DNA of 34,383 nucleotides from JACQCF01 sp043742785 (GCA_043742785.1 JAYTXU010000022.1:1-34383), one strand, 5' to 3'; positions 8,457 to 18,031 are shown, counted from the first letter of the stretch. Notes: generated by a model from the letters alone, not told the origin. Program-made: numbers and translations.

Positions 8457-10757
8457 GTGAGTAGTATTGTTGGAAAACTACGTAAAATCATTAAAGAGAT
8501 TGGATTAAACTTTATTTTTAATTTTTTAATGTCACCAGCTAAAAAATTTCAAGGAAGAAGACTTTTTGATGCTGAAGAACTAAAAAATCTTCACCAAGCC
8601 TTACTTTCCCAAAACCTGTTTGGCATTGATGGTAAAATGGTTCCAGCCTTTGAAAGTGAATTCGCGCGCGTTTATGGAACGTCTTACGCTGTGGCTTCAA
8701 CATCTGGGACAGCTGCCATTCATACTGCAATAGGAGCCTTAGACCTTACTCCAGGAGATGAGATTATCACAGCACCAATCACTGATTTAGGTACAATCAT
8801 TCCAATTCTTTACCAGCAATGTATCCCTGTCTTTGCTGATATTGATGCGACATATAACATGGATGCTACGGATGTTGAACGAAAAATTACCGACCGCACC
8901 AAAGCGATCATTGTCGTTCATTTATTCGGAAATCCTTGTGACATGGATGCTATGCTTGCCATTGCTAAAAAACACAACATTCCACTAATTGAAGATTGTT
9001 CCCAATGTCATATGACAGAATATAAAGGACGATTTGTAGGGACTATTGGTGATATCGGTTGTTTTAGTTTTCAACAGTCCAAACACATGACCACTGGTGA
9101 TGGTGGAATGACAATCACATCCAATAAGAATTATTATGAACGCATGAAATTATTCGTAGACAAAGGTTACGCCCGTAAAGGATGGGGATCACGAGCCTAT
9201 TTATTTTTAGCTCCCAATTATCGTATGAACGAACTGACGGCAGCTGTTGGATTAGCTCAATTAAAGAAAGTTAAAGACGTCATAACTAAACGCAATGAAT
9301 TAGGTGATTATTTGACTCAATTAATTTCTGATATCCCTGCTGTAAGAACTGCGCCTGTCACCAAAGGCTGTAAATCATCCTACTGGCTTTATCCACTATT
9401 TCTACCCCATTTAGATGCTGATCATTTTGCCAAAGAAATGCTCAAAGAACGGATTTGGGTGGGGGCAGGCTATACCGGTAAACCCATTTATTTATGCAGC
9501 GAATCACTGACAGCTAAAAAGACTTTTGGGACATCACAATCTCCATTTAATTCTAAGGTCACCAGTAAATCTTATGAGTATAAAGAAGGGCTCTGTCCTA
9601 TAGCAGAAGAAACCTTAAAACACCTTGTTTGTATTCCTCTAGATGAATCTATGAGTAAAGCACACATAGAACGGGTAGCTAAAACCATTAGAGCAAGCAT
9701 TGAGAATCTAAGTGGCACCCTCGTAGTAAAAACTTCTCTAAAAATTGAACCCACTATTCAAGAAACGACAGCTACTATCCATACTACTAAGAAAAAAATA
9801 CGTATTGGCATTATTGGTTGTGGACAAATGGGGCGTTGGCATTGGAGTGCTTACCGCCGAAACCCTAACGCTCAAATGGTAGCTTTTGCTGATTCAGATT
9901 TTGATAAAGCTGATACATTTGCCCGAGAGGTCAATGCCAAAACTTATAAATCATATCAAGAAATGATTGCTAAAGAAAAACTTGATGGAGTCAGTGTTTG
10001 TTCAATTCCTTCAACACACAAAGAAATAGTTTTTGATTTATTAGAAGCTGGTATTCATATTCTCTGTGAGAAGCCCTTAGCTATCTCAGTCAAGGAAGCT
10101 GAACAAATGCTCATTAAAGCTCAAGAAAAGAAACTACTTCTATTACCAGCTCATAAATTTCGTTTCTTTGATGAGGTTTCTGCCGCCAAAGAAGTGCTTC
10201 AACAAGGAGTATTAGGACGCATTCTTAATTTCCGTTTAATGTTTGGAGGACAAATTGATATGGCTGGAACTTGGTACGCCAACAAAGCAATTTCTGGAGG
10301 CGGTGTTATCATGGATAACGGACCTCACGCATTAGATTTAGCTCGCTATTTATTCGGAGAAATTGAAGGCATTTCAGCCAAGGTTAGTAAATTTCAAGAT
10401 ATTGATGTTGAAGATACAGCTCAACTGATCTGCCTTCATACCCAAGGAATTAAAGGAACTATTGATTTAAGTTGGAGCTTGCCTATTCCTGCGCAAAATT
10501 ATTTAGAAATATACGCTGAAAATGGAACTCTTCTTTTAGATTCTCAAGGAACTTCTTATAAACTAAAAGCATGGAATAACTGGAAACGCATCAACAATCA
10601 ACGTGATATCAAGGGGGCCTTTGATTTACAAATTAATCATTTTGTTGATGCAATAATGGGAAATTCTAATTTAAAAATATGTAATGAAGATGGATTAAAA
10701 GTACAACAATTAATAGAAATGGCTTATGTTTCTATAGATAAAACGAAAGAAAAATAA
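8457..10757 (+). CDS. DegT aminotransferase-Gfo/Idh/MocA oxidoreductase fusion
   Basis: A 766-residue enzyme joining two steps of amino-sugar synthesis. Residues about 35-415 are a PLP-dependent DegT/DnrJ/EryC1 sugar aminotransferase: TSGTAAIHTA, D180 in the IEDCSQ block and Schiff-base K209 in QQSKHMTTGDGG. After a linker rich in Thr and Lys (about 420-447), residues about 448-766 are a Gfo/Idh/MocA oxidoreductase with the Rossmann motif GCGQMG at 454-459, CEKPLA, and GGGVIMDNGPHALDLARYLF with the catalytic His region. In known pathways (RifL/RifK, WbpB/WbpE, NtdC/NtdA) separate proteins of these families oxidise C3 of a sugar and transaminate it, so a 3-amino sugar product is inferred. Start codon is GTG with AAGGAG at 8445-8450. 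Confidence 0.88.
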   Translation: MSSIVGKLRKIIKEIGLNFIFNFLMSPAKKFQGRRLFDAEELKNLHQALLSQNLFGIDGKMVPAFESEFARVYGTSYAVASTSGTAAIHTAIGALDLTPGDEIITAPITDLGTIIPILYQQCIPVFADIDATYNMDATDVERKITDRTKAIIVVHLFGNPCDMDAMLAIAKKHNIPLIEDCSQCHMTEYKGRFVGTIGDIGCFSFQQSKHMTTGDGGMTITSNKNYYERMKLFVDKGYARKGWGSRAYLFLAPNYRMNELTAAVGLAQLKKVKDVITKRNELGDYLTQLISDIPAVRTAPVTKGCKSSYWLYPLFLPHLDADHFAKEMLKERIWVGAGYTGKPIYLCSESLTAKKTFGTSQSPFNSKVTSKSYEYKEGLCPIAEETLKHLVCIPLDESMSKAHIERVAKTIRASIENLSGTLVVKTSLKIEPTIQETTATIHTTKKKIRIGIIGCGQMGRWHWSAYRRNPNAQMVAFADSDFDKADTFAREVNAKTYKSYQEMIAKEKLDGVSVCSIPSTHKEIVFDLLEAGIHILCEKPLAISVKEAEQMLIKAQEKKLLLLPAHKFRFFDEVSAAKEVLQQGVLGRILNFRLMFGGQIDMAGTWYANKAISGGGVIMDNGPHALDLARYLFGEIEGISAKVSKFQDIDVEDTAQLICLHTQGIKGTIDLSWSLPIPAQNYLEIYAENGTLLLDSQGTSYKLKAWNNWKRINNQRDIKGAFDLQINHFVDAIMGNSNLKICNEDGLKVQQLIEMAYVSIDKTKEK

Positions 10758-10759
10758 GA

Positions 10760-11719
10760 ATGTTAAATAAATTAGTGAAGACTTTTGGTGGTGCTAAAAG
10801 AAGAACCTCTTTACAGAGCGCTGTGAAATGGGTTAAAAAGCATAGGATTTCCAATAGCGGAATTATCGTCCATCATAAAACTAAAAACGTAACACCCGAG
10901 GTAACGGGATACTTAATCACATCATTATATAATGCTGGTGAAAAAAATCTTGCCTATGAATTAACACGATGGGAAGTAAGTATTCAAAAAAAGGACGGCT
11001 CTTTTGCAGCCCCAGGTATTGAAACCTCCTACACCTTTGATACCGCCCAGGTCATTCGCGGATTCTTGACCGTGCTTAATGATATGCCGGAAGTAAAACC
11101 AGCCCTTATCAAGGCCTGCGACTATATGCTGACTCAAATTGATCAAAATGGAGAAATCCACACACCTTCTGATGATATGTGGAATCTGCCTGATGGAGGA
11201 AAGCTTTCTAAATATTGTAATTTATTCTGCATTGCTCCTTTATTAGAAAGCGGCAAGAAATTAAATATTCCTCTCTATACTCAAACTGCTCAAAAAAGCC
11301 TTAATTTTTATAAAAGCAAAAATGATTTGACTGAATTTAAACCTGAATTAGGAACCTTATCCCATATCTTCGGCTATATGATGGAAGCTTTAGCCGAACT
11401 GGGAGAGAAAGAGTTAGCTGAAAAAGGATTAGCCCAAGCCTTAAGAATTCAAAAATCTGATGGCGCAATTCCAGCCTACCCAGGGGCAGAGTGGCTCTGT
11501 TCCACAGGAATGGCCCAGCTGGGGTTAGCTTGGTATAAAATTGGTAATTTTAAAAAAGCTCAGGAAATGCTCAATTACTTAGAGAAAATTCAAAATCCTA
11601 GCGGTGGTTTCTATGGTGGATACGGTAAAAATGTACAATATTTTGATAAACAAGAAATCAGCTGGGCTAATAAATTCTTTATAGACCTCTATTTGCTAGT
11701 CAAAGGACAAAATGTCTGA
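10760..11719 (+). CDS. alpha/alpha-toroid protein of the prenyltransferase/terpene-cyclase-like fold
   Basis: A 319-residue soluble protein built of helical hairpins with recurring Q-x-x-D/N/S-G-x-aromatic turns: QKKDGSF at 76-82, QIDQNGEIH near 125, QKSDGAI near 230 and QNPSGGFYGG near 280. Such turns mark the squalene-cyclase/prenyltransferase toroid, and the general fold is also used by polysaccharide lyases and C5-epimerases. No DxDD cyclase acid motif is visible, so terpene cyclisation is unlikely. Placement 2 nt after the amino-sugar fusion and 8 nt overlapping a methyltransferase suggests a glycan-related task, for example sugar modification. The function is not established; the fold call is moderate. 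Confidence 0.6.
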   Translation: MLNKLVKTFGGAKRRTSLQSAVKWVKKHRISNSGIIVHHKTKNVTPEVTGYLITSLYNAGEKNLAYELTRWEVSIQKKDGSFAAPGIETSYTFDTAQVIRGFLTVLNDMPEVKPALIKACDYMLTQIDQNGEIHTPSDDMWNLPDGGKLSKYCNLFCIAPLLESGKKLNIPLYTQTAQKSLNFYKSKNDLTEFKPELGTLSHIFGYMMEALAELGEKELAEKGLAQALRIQKSDGAIPAYPGAEWLCSTGMAQLGLAWYKIGNFKKAQEMLNYLEKIQNPSGGFYGGYGKNVQYFDKQEISWANKFFIDLYLLVKGQNV

Positions 11720-12461
11720 TCCATGGAATCTAACTCCAGAAGAATGGTCTAAGGTCTTGGATACTGATGCTGATTCCTTAAAAATTGCTCAAAATCTAAA
11801 AAAAGGGCAATATTTACCTTGGAATGAAATTCTGCAAAGATATACAGAAGATTCTTTAACAACCTTAGATCTAGGCAGCGGCCGCGGTGAAAATTCAGCC
11901 ATGCTGGCTTTACGAGGAAAAGAAACAACTCTCTTTGATTGGGCGGAGAATAATCTAAGCTTCAGTAAACGTCTTTTCCAAGCTATTGATAAAAAAGCTG
12001 TTTTTATTCAAGGAGATATGACAAAACGTTTGCCTTTTGAAGACAATGCCTTTGATACTGTGTTCAGCTGCGGTGTCTTGGAATATTTTACAGATGAACA
12101 AATCAAAGAAATTCTTAAAGAAACATTCCGAGTAGCCAAAAAACGTGTCATTATTTTAGTTCCAAATGCTTATTCAACTTGTTACCGCTTAGGTATGTGG
12201 TATATGAAAAAAACAAATACTTGGCCTTGGGGTGGAGAGAGGGCTTTTAAAACCCTTAAACACTGTTTTGGAGTTGTTCCTAATATTCAAGTCACAGAAT
12301 TTTCTGTAGGCACAAAACATTCTTTAGTTTTCTTAGATTCTTTACCTAAAGGTAAATTTTTACATAAAGCTATCGCAAAATTATTTAATATCAAGGATCA
12401 TGCAAGACCTTCATCACTTAATCAAGGCTATTTACTCATCACCATCGGTGAAAAAATATGA
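11712..12461 (+). CDS. class I SAM-dependent methyltransferase
   Basis: A 249-residue methyltransferase. Motif I is canonical, LDLGSGRGENSAM near residues 52-64, followed by an acidic D in LFDWAENN, QGDMTKRLPFEDNAFDTVFS (motifs II/III) and VLEYFTDEQIKEIL. It therefore binds SAM more conventionally than the protein at 14-727. It probably methylates a sugar nucleotide or nascent glycan, and its coupling to the toroid gene (8-nt overlap) and the epimerase (ATGA overlap) supports co-expression. The acceptor is unknown. Confidence 0.83.
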   Translation: MSDPWNLTPEEWSKVLDTDADSLKIAQNLKKGQYLPWNEILQRYTEDSLTTLDLGSGRGENSAMLALRGKETTLFDWAENNLSFSKRLFQAIDKKAVFIQGDMTKRLPFEDNAFDTVFSCGVLEYFTDEQIKEILKETFRVAKKRVIILVPNAYSTCYRLGMWYMKKTNTWPWGGERAFKTLKHCFGVVPNIQVTEFSVGTKHSLVFLDSLPKGKFLHKAIAKLFNIKDHARPSSLNQGYLLITIGEKI

Positions 12462-13585
12462 ACAAAAATAAATTAAATATTCTTCTTGTGTTTGGTACTC
12501 GTCCTGAAGTTATCAAAATGGCGCCTTTAGTATGGGAATTTCGTAAAAATCCTAAACAATTTAATACAAAGGTGTGTATCACAGGCCAGCATCGGCAAAT
12601 GATCGATCCTCTATTAAAACTTTTTAAAATCAAGGTCGATTATGATTTAAATATTATGCAGCCTAATCAAAATCTTGAACACATCACAAGTCGCGTATTG
12701 CAGGATATAGGCCCTATTCTAGATAAAGAAAAAACTCATTGGGTTCTTGTTCAAGGGGATACGACTACAGCCATGGCTGCTGGTTTAGCTGCTTTTTACA
12801 AGAAGGTAAAGGTAGCTCACGTAGAAGCAGGTTTACGCACCTGGGATAATGAAAATCCTTACCCCGAAGAAGTAAATCGCCGTATCATCGACAGCTTTGC
12901 TAACGTCTTCTTTGCTCACACTCCCTGGGCTAAAAAAAATCTTTTAAATGAGGGGTTCCCATCATCAAAAATTATCTCTACTGGAAATACTGTTATTGAC
13001 TCGCTCTTACACAGTGCTAATCAAAAATATAATCTTAAAGACATTGGTCTTGAAGCTCTAACAAAAGAAAAACGTAAAATCATTGTTGTCACAGCACACA
13101 GAAGAGAAAATATCGGACAACCGATCCTTAATATCTGTCAGGGTATTAAACATATTGCTCTAAAATATAAATCTAAAGTTTGCTTTGTATACCCAGTTCA
13201 TTTAAACCCAAATATCCGAAAACCTGTTTATGAACACCTACAGAGAATGGATAATGTGATTCTAACTGAACCTTTGGAATATCTGCCTTTTGTTCATTTA
13301 ATGAAAAAATCTTACTTTATTTTAACAGATTCAGGAGGCCTTCAAGAAGAAGCTCCAAGCCTAGGCAAACCTGTCTTGGTGCTGCGTAAGACAACAGAAC
13401 GTCCAGAAGGCATCAAAGCGGGCTGTGTTGGCGTTGTTGGTACTGATAAAAGTAAAATTATTAATGAAATTGAAAAATTACTTAAGAACCCTAAGCATTA
13501 TAAACGCATGGCCCATACTAAAAATCCTTATGGAGATGGAAAGGCCAGCCAACGAATAGTAACCTGGTTTAAAAAATTGAAATAA
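12458..13585 (+). CDS. wecB: UDP-N-acetylglucosamine 2-epimerase (non-hydrolysing)
   Basis: Interconverts UDP-GlcNAc and UDP-ManNAc in the cytosol, supplying ManNAc-type donors. The 375-residue length matches the family. Diagnostic blocks are VFGTRPEVIKMAPL, TGQHRQM, QGDTTT (D101), HVEAGLRT (E123), PYPEEVNRR (E137), AHRREN (H214) and TDSGGLQEEAPSLGKPVLVLR. D101, E123, E137 and H214 line up with the acid/base residues known for the E. coli enzyme. The start lies in an ATGA overlap with the methyltransferase. No UDP-ManNAc dehydrogenase (WecC type) is nearby, so ManNAc itself or another derivative may be used. Confidence 0.95.
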   Translation: MNKNKLNILLVFGTRPEVIKMAPLVWEFRKNPKQFNTKVCITGQHRQMIDPLLKLFKIKVDYDLNIMQPNQNLEHITSRVLQDIGPILDKEKTHWVLVQGDTTTAMAAGLAAFYKKVKVAHVEAGLRTWDNENPYPEEVNRRIIDSFANVFFAHTPWAKKNLLNEGFPSSKIISTGNTVIDSLLHSANQKYNLKDIGLEALTKEKRKIIVVTAHRRENIGQPILNICQGIKHIALKYKSKVCFVYPVHLNPNIRKPVYEHLQRMDNVILTEPLEYLPFVHLMKKSYFILTDSGGLQEEAPSLGKPVLVLRKTTERPEGIKAGCVGVVGTDKSKIINEIEKLLKNPKHYKRMAHTKNPYGDGKASQRIVTWFKKLK

Positions 13586-13587
13586 TT

Positions 13588-14748
13588 ATGCCTAAAAAAC
13601 GTATTTTATTAACAACTGCGAGATGGACTTCATCCCGAGCTATTTTAGAGAGCCTTGGTAAGCGCGGGCATGAAATTTACTTAATTGATTCAAACTCGCT
13701 TGCAGCAGGATTTTCTTCAAAATATTGCACAGAAAGCTTCGTATCTCCCAATGAAGAAAATAAAACAGATTACATTAATTTTATTCTTGATGTCTTGCGT
13801 AAAAAAAATGTGGATCTTTTTATTCCCATCAGCGATTTGGATGTGGAATATTTCTCAGAAATTAGAGAAGAAGTTCAAAAGTACACACGTATGATATTAG
13901 CTAGTAAAGATATAATTACCCTAGCTAGAAATAAAGATCAAACCTATCGTTTTTGTCTGCAGCATCAATTTTCTATCCCACGCACATATTTTCCACAAAC
14001 GATGGAAGAAGTTTCTCAATTGGCAAATCAATTAAGCTACCCATGTCTGGCTAAATTAGCTAAAGCAATGGGTAATGAGGGAAATAGCTACTTTCAGAAT
14101 AAAGAATGGCTGCTAGGTTTCTATAAACATTTTGTTGGAAACCCCATATGGCCCGTGATTCAGGAATTTGTAAAGGGGGATGTAGCAGGATTTTCTGCTG
14201 TCTGTAATGAAGGAGAAATTTTAAGCTATTTTATGATGAAAATTGAATATAAACATTCGACCGCAGCGCCAGCCATAGCCTATTCAAGTACGGATCCTGA
14301 GCTTCTAAAGGTTTCAAAACGATTAATTAAACAGCTTAACTGGACAGGTCCCATTAATTTAGATTTCATCAAAGAACCTGTAGGAGAATACAAGCTTATG
14401 GAAATTAATCCACGTTTTGGCGGATCCATTTGCTTGCCTTATCGCTTTGGCATTGATTTGCCTTATGTATTATATTCTTTAGCCTTTGGAGAACCTTTAC
14501 CAACATTTAATACCCATTACCAAGAAGGCCGAATGCTCCGCAATTTGTTTCCAACAGAATTAGTTTATTGTGTAAAGAATCGACATCATATACCTCAATT
14601 ATTTAGAAATTTCTTTGTGCCAAATACCGTTATTGATATTAATTGGAATGATATAGGGCTAGTTGGAGCTATGGTAAGGAATACTTTTATTGAAATGAAG
14701 AATGAATTTATAGGACGACTTAGAGGAAAATTCCCTAAAACATTATGA
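13588..14748 (+). CDS. ATP-grasp ligase-like protein, copy 1
   Basis: A 386-residue protein of the carbamoyl-phosphate-synthase/PylC-like ATP-grasp group. The N-terminal preATP-grasp domain opens RILLTTARWTSSRAILESLG. The nucleotide-binding part has YPCLAKLAKAMGNEG (lysine of the grasp domain) and VIQEFVKGD, and Mg-ATP ligands appear in EINPRFGGS near 272-280. Such proteins form amide or ester bonds between a carboxylate and a nucleophile, so attaching an amino acid to an amino sugar of the glycan is plausible, but this is inference. It begins 2 nt after wecB and overlaps its tandem paralogue by 4 nt (ATGA). Confidence 0.8.
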   Translation: MPKKRILLTTARWTSSRAILESLGKRGHEIYLIDSNSLAAGFSSKYCTESFVSPNEENKTDYINFILDVLRKKNVDLFIPISDLDVEYFSEIREEVQKYTRMILASKDIITLARNKDQTYRFCLQHQFSIPRTYFPQTMEEVSQLANQLSYPCLAKLAKAMGNEGNSYFQNKEWLLGFYKHFVGNPIWPVIQEFVKGDVAGFSAVCNEGEILSYFMMKIEYKHSTAAPAIAYSSTDPELLKVSKRLIKQLNWTGPINLDFIKEPVGEYKLMEINPRFGGSICLPYRFGIDLPYVLYSLAFGEPLPTFNTHYQEGRMLRNLFPTELVYCVKNRHHIPQLFRNFFVPNTVIDINWNDIGLVGAMVRNTFIEMKNEFIGRLRGKFPKTL

Positions 14749-15929
14749 AAAGAAGAATACTACTAACCACAACACGCTCTAATTCGACAAGAGTGATTAT
14801 GGAAAGCCTAGGAAAACGGGGGCATGAAATATTCTTAGCTGATCCTAATCCCAATGCGGTTTGTTTTTCTTCAAAATATTGTACCAAACATTTTGTATGT
14901 CCTAATGAAGAGGATAAAAAAAATTATATAAATTTTATTCTAGATATCTTAAAAAAAGAACATATCGATCTCTTGATTCCTACTAGTGATTACGGGATTG
15001 AGTATTTCTCAGAAATTCGAGAACAAATCTTAAAATATACACATATCGTTCTAACAGACAAAGAAACTATTGATGTGGCTAGGAACAAAAATAAAACATA
15101 CCGTTACTGCCAAAAATACGGATTCCCTATTCCACTAACATTTTTCCCTTCTACATTAGAAGATGTAAAATTCATAGCAGATCAATTAAGCTACCCCTGT
15201 TTAGCTAAATTTGCAAAAGGAACAGCCGATGAAGGAAACGTATATTTTCAAAAAAAAGAATGGTTAATCAGTTTTTATAGAAATTTAATGGGACAGACTG
15301 AATGGCCCGTGATTCAAGAATTTGTATATGGAGATGTGGTCTGTTTTTTTGCCGTTTGTAAAGAAGGAGAAATCTTAGCCCAACACACGCAGCTAGTTGC
15401 CTATAAACATTCAAAAGGCGCCGCAGCTGTAGCTTATATATATACAAATCCTCATTTTTCAGCATTGATCAAACAAATAATAAAACAACTTAATTGGACA
15501 GGAGCCATTAGTATTGATTTTATAAAAGAAAAAGATGAAAAATTTAAATTATTAGAAATTAATCCACGATTTGGGGCATCCACTACTTTTGCGTATAAAC
15601 TAGGCATCGATTTACCATTTGTATTCTATTGCTTGGCTTTTGATGAGACATTGCCTTCATTCAACAACAATAATGAGAATGGAAGAATGCTGCGTCATCT
15701 TTTTCCTACAGAATTAGTTTATTGTATCAAAGACAGAGGCCATATACCCGCATTGTTTAAAAATTTCTTTGTGCCTAAAACAATTATTGATATTAATTGG
15801 AGAGACCCTGCATTAGCCATAGCTATGATCAAGCATTCATTTGTATCAATCAAAGCTGAATTTGCCTTACGATTACAAGAGAAATTAAAAACAACACGAG
15901 AAACAAAGAATAAAAAAGATGATAAATAA
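14745..15929 (+). CDS. ATP-grasp ligase-like protein, copy 2
   Basis: Tandem paralogue of the preceding gene, 394 residues, collinear with it end to end: RILLTTTRSNSTRVIMESLG, SSKYCTKHFVCPNEED, YPCLAKFAKGTADEGN, WPVIQEFVYGDV and EINPRFGAS near 270-278. Copy 2 keeps the grasp lysines and the E-x-N metal pair, so it is probably active. It has replaced GS by AS at the end of the metal motif and carries a Lys-rich tail (TRETKNKKDDK). Differences cluster in the central loop VVCFFAVCKEG against VAGFSAVCNEG, which suggests the two copies use different acceptors. It overlaps the next gene by 11 nt. Confidence 0.8.
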   Translation: MKRRILLTTTRSNSTRVIMESLGKRGHEIFLADPNPNAVCFSSKYCTKHFVCPNEEDKKNYINFILDILKKEHIDLLIPTSDYGIEYFSEIREQILKYTHIVLTDKETIDVARNKNKTYRYCQKYGFPIPLTFFPSTLEDVKFIADQLSYPCLAKFAKGTADEGNVYFQKKEWLISFYRNLMGQTEWPVIQEFVYGDVVCFFAVCKEGEILAQHTQLVAYKHSKGAAAVAYIYTNPHFSALIKQIIKQLNWTGAISIDFIKEKDEKFKLLEINPRFGASTTFAYKLGIDLPFVFYCLAFDETLPSFNNNNENGRMLRHLFPTELVYCIKDRGHIPALFKNFFVPKTIIDINWRDPALAIAMIKHSFVSIKAEFALRLQEKLKTTRETKNKKDDK

Positions 15930-16812
15930 TTCTCAAGAATCCAAAGTCAGCATTATTTTGCCAACCTATAATGGCGCTAAATATATCCGTCAATCCATTG
16001 AAAGCTGTCTGAATCAAACACATACCAGTTTTGAGCTTATTGTGATCGATGATTGCTCGAAAGATGAGACACCCACCATTGTTCAATCGTATAAAGATTC
16101 TAGAGTTTTTTACTTTCGAAATGAACAAAATCAAAGATTGCCTAAGTCATTAAATATTGGTTTTACCAAAGCTACAGGAGATTATTTAACATGGACATCG
16201 GATGATAATTTTTATACCCCTACAGCTATTGAGAAAATGGTTAACGCTTTAAAAGAATACCATTGTGAATTTGTCTACACCGATATTTACACTTTAAAAG
16301 ATGACAATATCAATAACTCTGAAATAGTCCGATTAGATAACTATGAAAAACTAAGAATTCATAATTGCATACGGGCTTGTTTTTTATACACAAGAAAGGT
16401 TTTAAAAACAGTAGGGGAGTATGATCCAGATACAGAACTCATTGAAGACTACGATTATTGGGTTAGGGTGTCTAAACATTTTGCCATGCACCACATTGAA
16501 GAGCCTTTTTATTACTACCGTTTTCATCCTAATTCATTGTGGTGCTCACGGTTTGATGAAATTAAGATCATTGAATTTTTATTTAAATTAAAACATGGTT
16601 TTAAAAATAGCGATGAGGTCAATTGGCTTTTACGAAACTTTATGCTCAAAAAATATAACCAACCTAATATGCTGAACCGTTGGCTTATTAAGTTAAAACA
16701 TAAGGATCAAATTCAATCCCTGTTAGAAAATTATCAAAAAAGACAAATGAGTTTTACTCAAACCAGTAAAGAGCTCAACAAAATGATTCATGGCTCCCAA
16801 AAACAAAAATAA
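15919..16812 (+). CDS. glycosyltransferase family 2
   Basis: A 297-residue GT-A enzyme: VSIILPTYNGAKYI, VIDDCSKDET, LNIGFTKATGDYLTWTSDDN (metal site TSDDN instead of the usual DxD) and LIEDYDYWVRVSKHF with the E-D acid/base pair. C-terminal residues are helical and basic, with no transmembrane segment. The ATG at 15919 lies 11 nt inside the previous gene. The following gene begins at its stop (TAATG), so the three are translationally coupled. The donor sugar is unknown. Confidence 0.85.
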   Translation: MINNSQESKVSIILPTYNGAKYIRQSIESCLNQTHTSFELIVIDDCSKDETPTIVQSYKDSRVFYFRNEQNQRLPKSLNIGFTKATGDYLTWTSDDNFYTPTAIEKMVNALKEYHCEFVYTDIYTLKDDNINNSEIVRLDNYEKLRIHNCIRACFLYTRKVLKTVGEYDPDTELIEDYDYWVRVSKHFAMHHIEEPFYYYRFHPNSLWCSRFDEIKIIEFLFKLKHGFKNSDEVNWLLRNFMLKKYNQPNMLNRWLIKLKHKDQIQSLLENYQKRQMSFTQTSKELNKMIHGSQKQK

Positions 16813-18026
16813 TGAACGCGTCTTCTAATAAACATATTGTTTTTCTCCGTCAAATGCATCCTTCCGCCAAAGATTGGGGAGGGCTTGAGAAACTTGTACT
16901 TGATTGGTTAAAAAAAATAGATTACAGCCAATGCAAAGTCACCCTAGTTATTACCAAAGGATTTAAGGATGTTTATTCTCAACGATTGTCTGACCTTGGC
17001 TTATCCGTTATTCTTACTGAGTTTCCTTTTAATATTTATGAAGGAGGTGATATTAGAAAATTCCTTAATATGTTTAATTTCTTAAAAAAACTCAAACCAT
17101 CAACTATTATCTTTCTTCAAGGATGGTTTTTTGATTTTATTTTGCCTCATGTTTTAGCAGGCTTCTTTGTAACTAAAAACAACGCCTATATGCATGAAAA
17201 TCTAGGAGTTTCTGAAGCGCCACAAAAGACAAAAAATAAATATTTTGATTTGATACCCCATCTAAGCCTTTGGTTATATTTTTATAAGCTCTCTCAACGA
17301 ATGAGAGCTTATTATTCAAGAAAAATACTGGTTGTAAGCCAAGAAATACAAAGGAATTTAATTACTCTTTGGGATTATCCATCTAATAAAATTAAGGTTC
17401 AATACCATGGAATTGACACGGCTTCTTACTTACCACTACTACAAAAACGTAGTCAAATGCGCCAGTCAATGGGCATTAGCCTTTCAGATCTTGTAATTAT
17501 TGTGACTGCGCGCTTTGCTAAAGTGAAATGTTTAGATAGGACAATTGACGCCTTTGATCGTCTTTATGAAACATCCAATAATTTACATTTATTAATGATT
17601 GGCAGTGGACCTTTAGAAAATGAATTAAAAAATCTGGCTAATCGAAAGAAAAGCAAAGAACGTATCTTATTCTTAGGCCACGTTAATAATGTGCCCGACT
17701 ACTTACAGATGAGCGATATTTATATCCTGTCGAGTGACAATGAAGGCTTAAGCCTTGCGCTGTTGGAAGCCATGGCAACAGGCCTTATTTGTATATCCAC
17801 TAATTGCACAGGATCCAATGAAGTCATAGAAAATAATACCACAGGATTTATCATTGATAAAAACACAGAAGGGGTATTAGAAGGCTTGCGAAAAGCACTA
17901 CATTTAACTGTAGATGAAAAGAAGAAAATGTCTAACGATTCAATAAAAACTGTAACTAATAAATTTGAAATCAACAAGAATATTGCGGATGCTTTAAATA
18001 CATTTGGCATTCCACACCTTAAATAA
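16812..18026 (+). CDS. glycosyltransferase family 4, paralogue of the gene at 3877
   Basis: A 404-residue GT-B enzyme closely similar in length and order of motifs to the protein at 3877-5079: KHIVFLRQMHPSAKDWGGLE, DYSQCKVTLVI, FLQGWFFDF, MHENLGVSEAP, YHGIDTASYLP, VTARFAKVKCLDRTIDAF and the E-x7-E pair at 311 and 319 (EGLSLALLEAMATG). The lysine in RFAKVK and both glutamates are present, so it should be active. The start forms a TAATG overlap with the preceding stop. Two related GT4 enzymes 13 kb apart in one cluster suggest duplication followed by specialisation. Confidence 0.87.
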   Translation: MNASSNKHIVFLRQMHPSAKDWGGLEKLVLDWLKKIDYSQCKVTLVITKGFKDVYSQRLSDLGLSVILTEFPFNIYEGGDIRKFLNMFNFLKKLKPSTIIFLQGWFFDFILPHVLAGFFVTKNNAYMHENLGVSEAPQKTKNKYFDLIPHLSLWLYFYKLSQRMRAYYSRKILVVSQEIQRNLITLWDYPSNKIKVQYHGIDTASYLPLLQKRSQMRQSMGISLSDLVIIVTARFAKVKCLDRTIDAFDRLYETSNNLHLLMIGSGPLENELKNLANRKKSKERILFLGHVNNVPDYLQMSDIYILSSDNEGLSLALLEAMATGLICISTNCTGSNEVIENNTTGFIIDKNTEGVLEGLRKALHLTVDEKKKMSNDSIKTVTNKFEINKNIADALNTFGIPHLK

Positions 18027-18031
18027 TAAAT

